Part shown: positions 6,538 through 8,514 of the stretch, piece by piece
Layout of the letters: each line of letters starts with the position of its first letter
How positions within the stretch are numbered: the stretch's first letter is position 1
From: Treponema sp.
GTDB taxonomy: Bacteria > Spirochaetota > Spirochaetia > Treponematales > Treponemataceae
Reading direction: 5' to 3'
Length of the DNA: 8,514 bases
Assembly: GCA_017614655.1 (NCBI GenBank)
Contig: JAGABO010000215.1
Coordinates: 1-8,514, forward strand
Made by a program: the position numbers and the translations under genes
The notes under the pieces: generated by a model
Databases searched by the model: none
What the model saw: the letters and a program-made list of their open reading frames with translations, nothing else
What the model was told of the DNA's origin: nothing

Positions 6538-6879
6538 ATGACGGAAGCAGAAAAAGCACTGGCAATAGCAGGTATTCTTGAAGACTCTAAGGCAGAAAAC
6601 GTTACTGTTCTTGATATAAGGGAGTTAAACAGCTGGACCGATCTCTTTGTAATAGCAACAGTTGCAAGTCAGGTTCATGCAGCCGGTCTTTATAAAGAAG
6701 TAAAGGATTTTGCAAAGAACAACGACATGGAGATTCATCTTACTCATCAGAAAACCTCTGACGGAAGCGAGTGGAATCTTATTGACCTTGGTACGGTTGT
6801 AGTTCACCTTATGAGTGCAGAAGCCCGCGGTTTTTACGAACTGGAAAAACTATGGCATGCAGGAAAAGTACTGCATTGA
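6538..6879 (+). CDS. rsfS: Ribosome silencing factor RsfS
   Basis: The protein has 113 residues, the usual size. Conserved blocks are DLFVIATVASQVHAAGL (35-51), GSEWNLIDLGTVVVHLM (76-92) and ARGFYELEKLW (95-105). RsfS binds L14 on the large subunit, blocks joining with the small subunit, and so shuts down translation when nutrients are short. It ends the run obgE-nadD-yqeK-LCP-rsfS. Its stop codon TGA lies within TTGACA, a perfect -35 hexamer for the next gene. No terminator is visible after it. Confidence 0.96.
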   Translation: MTEAEKALAIAGILEDSKAENVTVLDIRELNSWTDLFVIATVASQVHAAGLYKEVKDFAKNNDMEIHLTHQKTSDGSEWNLIDLGTVVVHLMSAEARGFYELEKLWHAGKVLH

Positions 6880-6904
6880 CAAAAAGATAGCAGTAATTTA
6901 AATT
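6876..6904 (+). promoter_or_regulatory. Possible promoter of the acidic protein gene
   Basis: TTGACA (6876-6881), which includes the rsfS stop codon, is followed after 17 bases by TAAATT (6899-6904), a 4 of 6 match to the -10 consensus. TATAAA at 6904-6909 is a better -10 but would need a 22-base spacer. Transcription would start near 6911 and leave about 45 bases before the ATG at 6957. Support is moderate because the surrounding sequence is AT-rich. Confidence 0.5.
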
Positions 6905-6956
6905 ATAAATGGTGCTTTTTTGCGCTAAAAAACTTCATTTGCATTGAGGAACTATC

Positions 6957-7244
6957 ATGCTCAACGACGACGATTTTGAGGATTTCGCTTCTGTGTCCGG
7001 ATTCTATGATGACGATGACCTTTCATCCGATTATGATGACGACGAATTTGATGACGATTTTGAGGATGATGACGAAAGCTATGAAAGTGCATTCGGTGAC
7101 GACATGGATGATGACTATGACGAACCGTTTGACGATCAGGAAATCGAGGACGGATATGATAACCGCCGCGGTTTTGATGACGGGTTTTATAACGAAGAGG
7201 AAGAGATAGAAGAGGATTCGGATCCTGCAGATCTGGATTTTTAA
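6957..7244 (+). CDS. Hyperacidic, aromatic-rich small protein of unknown function
   Basis: The protein has 95 residues and is not one I recognise. By my count 34 Asp and 14 Glu make about half of all residues. There are only two basic residues (R70, R71) and no Lys, His, Cys, Trp or Thr. Ten Phe and six Tyr are spaced through the acidic runs, as in FDDDFEDDDESY. It should be intrinsically disordered with an extreme negative charge and has no signal peptide or membrane segment, so it is cytoplasmic. The start has GAGGA (6946-6950) at 6 bases; it has its own possible promoter and sits between rsfS and ispE. A good ribosome binding site, a clean start and a stop right before the ispE promoter argue that it is a real gene despite low complexity. 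Possible roles, all guesses: nucleic-acid mimic, histone- or ribosome-protein chaperone, RNA-polymerase delta-like factor, or metal buffer. Confidence 0.8.
   Translation: MLNDDDFEDFASVSGFYDDDDLSSDYDDDEFDDDFEDDDESYESAFGDDMDDDYDEPFDDQEIEDGYDNRRGFDDGFYNEEEEIEEDSDPADLDF
6969..7067 (+). repeat. Direct 15-bp repeat inside the acidic gene
   Basis: GACGATTTTGAGGAT occurs exactly at 6969-6983 and again at 7053-7067, in the same reading frame, and encodes DDFED both times (residues 5-9 and 33-37). Between and around them are many GAT/GAC codons in series. The gene may have grown by internal duplication of an acidic-aromatic unit, though chance in such simple sequence is possible. Confidence 0.5.
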
Positions 7245-7250
7245 TCTCCC

Positions 7251-7279
7251 TTGACCTAAAACTAAAAAAACATTATATT
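7251..7279 (+). promoter_or_regulatory. Promoter of ispE, giving a leaderless or nearly leaderless mRNA
   Basis: TTGACC (7251-7256) and TATATT (7274-7279) are separated by exactly 17 bases, 5 of 6 matches to consensus in each box. Transcription would begin around 7286-7288, at or within two bases of the ATG at 7288. It starts 6 bases after the stop codon of the acidic gene and no terminator is visible between them. Confidence 0.65.
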
Positions 7280-7287
7280 TTCGTTGT

Positions 7288-8166
7288 ATGCACGGGCGTA
7301 TGAAGATTTTTGCTCCTGCGAAAGTCAACATCGGGCTGGAGGTTTTTCCGGTACGTGATGACGGCTTTCATCCGATACGCAGTATTTTTACTACGGTGAA
7401 TCTTTGTGATGAACTGGAAGTGCAGGTTCTTTCAGAAAAGAATACCTGCCTTGTTCGTTGTGAAGGAATGGAGCTTCCCGAAGAAAATACGCTTACAAAG
7501 GCATACAAAGCTTTCTGCGTGCTGACCGGTGTAGATTCAGGTGTGTGTGTAGACATAAAAAAACACATACCGTCCGGCGGTGGATTGGGAGGCGGCTCAA
7601 GCGATGCATCTTCTTTTATTCAGTCACTCGACTGTTTATTCAGCACACATCTCGAGGCCTCCTCTTTACGCACGATTGCAGGAAATGTCGGCAGTGACGT
7701 TTTCTTTTTTACTGAAGCCCTTATTGACTCTGGTATCGGTTTTTCCGGAAGTTATGCAGCAGTAGTCGAAGGCAGGGGCGAGAAGGTTAGAAAAATAAAT
7801 GCACGGACTGACCTGGCCATGGTACTTCTTTTTCCCGAAGTACATGTTTCGACCGGGGAAGCTTACGGGCTTATGGACAGGGAGTTTGCTTCCGGAGCTT
7901 TACCGGATAAAAAGGCAGACTTTGTAATGGAAGAGGAGTACATGAAAGATGTCTCCGTGTGGCGTTTTTTTAATTCGTTCACAATCCCTGTTTCTAATAA
8001 GTTCCCGTGCATTATGAAGGCTCTTTCCGATATGAAAGATTCCGGGGCACTTTTTTCTGATATGTCCGGCTCGGGATCTACAGTGTTCGGGGTTTTTGCT
8101 TCAAAAAGAGAAGCAGAGGCTGCAGAAAAGAAGCTTTCTAAAACATGGAAAACGGTGTCCGTTTAG
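7288..8166 (+). CDS. ispE: 4-diphosphocytidyl-2-C-methyl-D-erythritol kinase
   Basis: The protein has 292 residues and is a GHMP-family kinase of the non-mevalonate (MEP) isoprenoid pathway. It phosphorylates CDP-methylerythritol at the 2-hydroxyl with ATP in the cytoplasm. Motifs are PAKVN (10-14, with catalytic Lys12), the ATP loop PSGGGLGGGSSDAS (95-108), GSDVFFF (135-141, with catalytic Asp137) and SGSGSTVFGVF near the C-terminus. The family usually has GADVPFF at the third site; here Phe replaces Pro. An alternative start is ATG at 7300 (MKIFAPAKVN), closer to the usual length before PAK. Neither start has a Shine-Dalgarno sequence, which fits the predicted leaderless mRNA. Its presence means that the organism makes isoprenoids by the MEP route. 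It is close to spoVG, 29 bases ahead of it. Confidence 0.94.
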   Translation: MHGRMKIFAPAKVNIGLEVFPVRDDGFHPIRSIFTTVNLCDELEVQVLSEKNTCLVRCEGMELPEENTLTKAYKAFCVLTGVDSGVCVDIKKHIPSGGGLGGGSSDASSFIQSLDCLFSTHLEASSLRTIAGNVGSDVFFFTEALIDSGIGFSGSYAAVVEGRGEKVRKINARTDLAMVLLFPEVHVSTGEAYGLMDREFASGALPDKKADFVMEEEYMKDVSVWRFFNSFTIPVSNKFPCIMKALSDMKDSGALFSDMSGSGSTVFGVFASKREAEAAEKKLSKTWKTVSV

Positions 8167-8181
8167 GATGCTGAATTTATA

Positions 8182-8187
8182 CGGAGG
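8182..8187 (+). promoter_or_regulatory. Ribosome binding site that fixes the spoVG start
   Basis: CGGAGG lies 8 bases before the ATG at 8196. An in-frame GTG at 8187 shares a base with this site and is therefore not a plausible start. Confidence 0.75.
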
Positions 8188-8195
8188 TGCAGTTT

Positions 8196-8483
8196 ATGCA
8201 GGTTTCAGAAATCAGAATTCGCAAGGTTGAAGGTGAAGGCAAGTTAAAGGCTTATGTAACAGTAACTTTTGACAGCTGCTTTGTAGTTCACAACGTCAAG
8301 ATCATCGAAGGAAAGACAGGACTTTTCATTGCAATGCCAAGCCGAAAAACAGCCAACGGTGAGTACAAGGATGTTGCACATCCAATCAGCCCTGAATTCC
8401 GTACAGCACTTCAGGATCAGATTCTTGGAGAGTACAATGCGGGACACATCGAAAGCGGAACTGTTGGTGCAGACGGCGAATAG
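8196..8483 (+). CDS. spoVG: SpoVG family nucleic-acid-binding regulator
   Basis: The protein has 95 residues. Conserved SpoVG blocks are VSEIRIRKVEGEGKLKAYVTVTFDSCFVVHNVKIIEG and GLFIAMPSRKTANGEYKDVAHPISPEFR, which include the DNA-contacting basic stretch in the second block. SpoVG was named from sporulation in Bacillus but is widespread. In Borrelia it binds DNA and RNA at specific sites and acts as a regulator, so a global regulatory role is likely in this non-sporulating lineage. It follows ispE with a 29-base gap and may be co-transcribed with it. In other spirochaetes rplY and pth tend to follow; the window ends 31 bases after the stop, in AT-rich sequence with no recognisable signal. 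Confidence 0.95.
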   Translation: MQVSEIRIRKVEGEGKLKAYVTVTFDSCFVVHNVKIIEGKTGLFIAMPSRKTANGEYKDVAHPISPEFRTALQDQILGEYNAGHIESGTVGADGE

Positions 8484-8514
8484 TTTTTGTTTTTGTAATC
8501 TGAATTTTATTTAA

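Noticed and set aside
6916..6932. TTTTTTGCGC-TAAAAAA near-palindrome between rsfS and the acidic gene, as a terminator
   Set aside because: The potential stem is made almost only of A-T pairs with no usable loop and no T run after it.
6976..7331. Open frames on both strands over the acidic gene (Met-rich on plus, Ile/Val-rich on minus)
   Set aside because: They arise from the GAT/GAC/GAA codon series of the acidic gene read in other frames. They have no suitable ribosome binding site.
8187..8195. GTG start for spoVG at 8187
   Set aside because: It shares a base with the Shine-Dalgarno sequence of the real ATG at 8196.
8484..8514. T-rich tail after spoVG as terminator
   Set aside because: There is no inverted repeat before the T residues within the window; what follows is not visible.

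Overview
The window reads as chromosomal core DNA from a spirochaete, most likely a host-associated Treponema. The evidence is the chain rplU-prp-rpmA-obgE-nadD-yqeK-LCP-rsfS-(acidic ORF)-ispE-spoVG. As I remember it, a closely similar chain (rplU, prp, rpmA, obg, nadD, rsfS, spoVG) exists in Borrelia and in other treponemes. Base composition is low to moderate GC with very AT-rich intergenic gaps. The genus call is inference; no rRNA or species marker is present. There are no mobile elements, CRISPR arrays, tRNAs or rRNAs.

Left part, minus strand (1-1657). The first 51 codons of an exported or membrane-anchored protein run off the left edge. Upstream of it is a 461-residue membrane-bound HD-GYP protein, a predicted cyclic-di-GMP phosphodiesterase. 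Its start is placed at 1657 because a good promoter and a ribosome binding site lie just upstream of that codon, and downstream of, or over, the longer possible starts.

Divergent control region (1658-1885). It holds a minus-strand promoter for the HD-GYP gene and a plus-strand promoter for the ribosomal operon. The rplU 5' leader carries a 10-bp hairpin that looks like an autoregulatory ribosomal-protein leader.

Plus-strand block 1 (1886-2836) is rplU (L21), prp (cysteine protease) and rpmA (L27), closed by a strong intrinsic terminator. L27 here has no N-terminal extension, so the usual Prp substrate site is missing.

Plus-strand block 2 (2921-6879) follows with no obvious promoter of its own. 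It is obgE (ribosome-assembly GTPase), nadD (NAD synthesis), yqeK (HD-domain dinucleoside-polyphosphate hydrolase), a degenerate LytR-CpsA-Psr (LCP) protein and rsfS (ribosome silencing factor). The genes overlap or nearly touch. The block joins ribosome maturation and silencing to NAD and alarmone metabolism.

Plus-strand block 3 (6880-8483) starts with a 95-residue hyperacidic, aromatic-rich protein of unknown function with its own possible promoter. Next is ispE, whose predicted promoter lies so close to its start codon that the mRNA would be leaderless or nearly so. Last is spoVG, a nucleic-acid-binding regulator. The hyperacidic protein is the best candidate for something undescribed.
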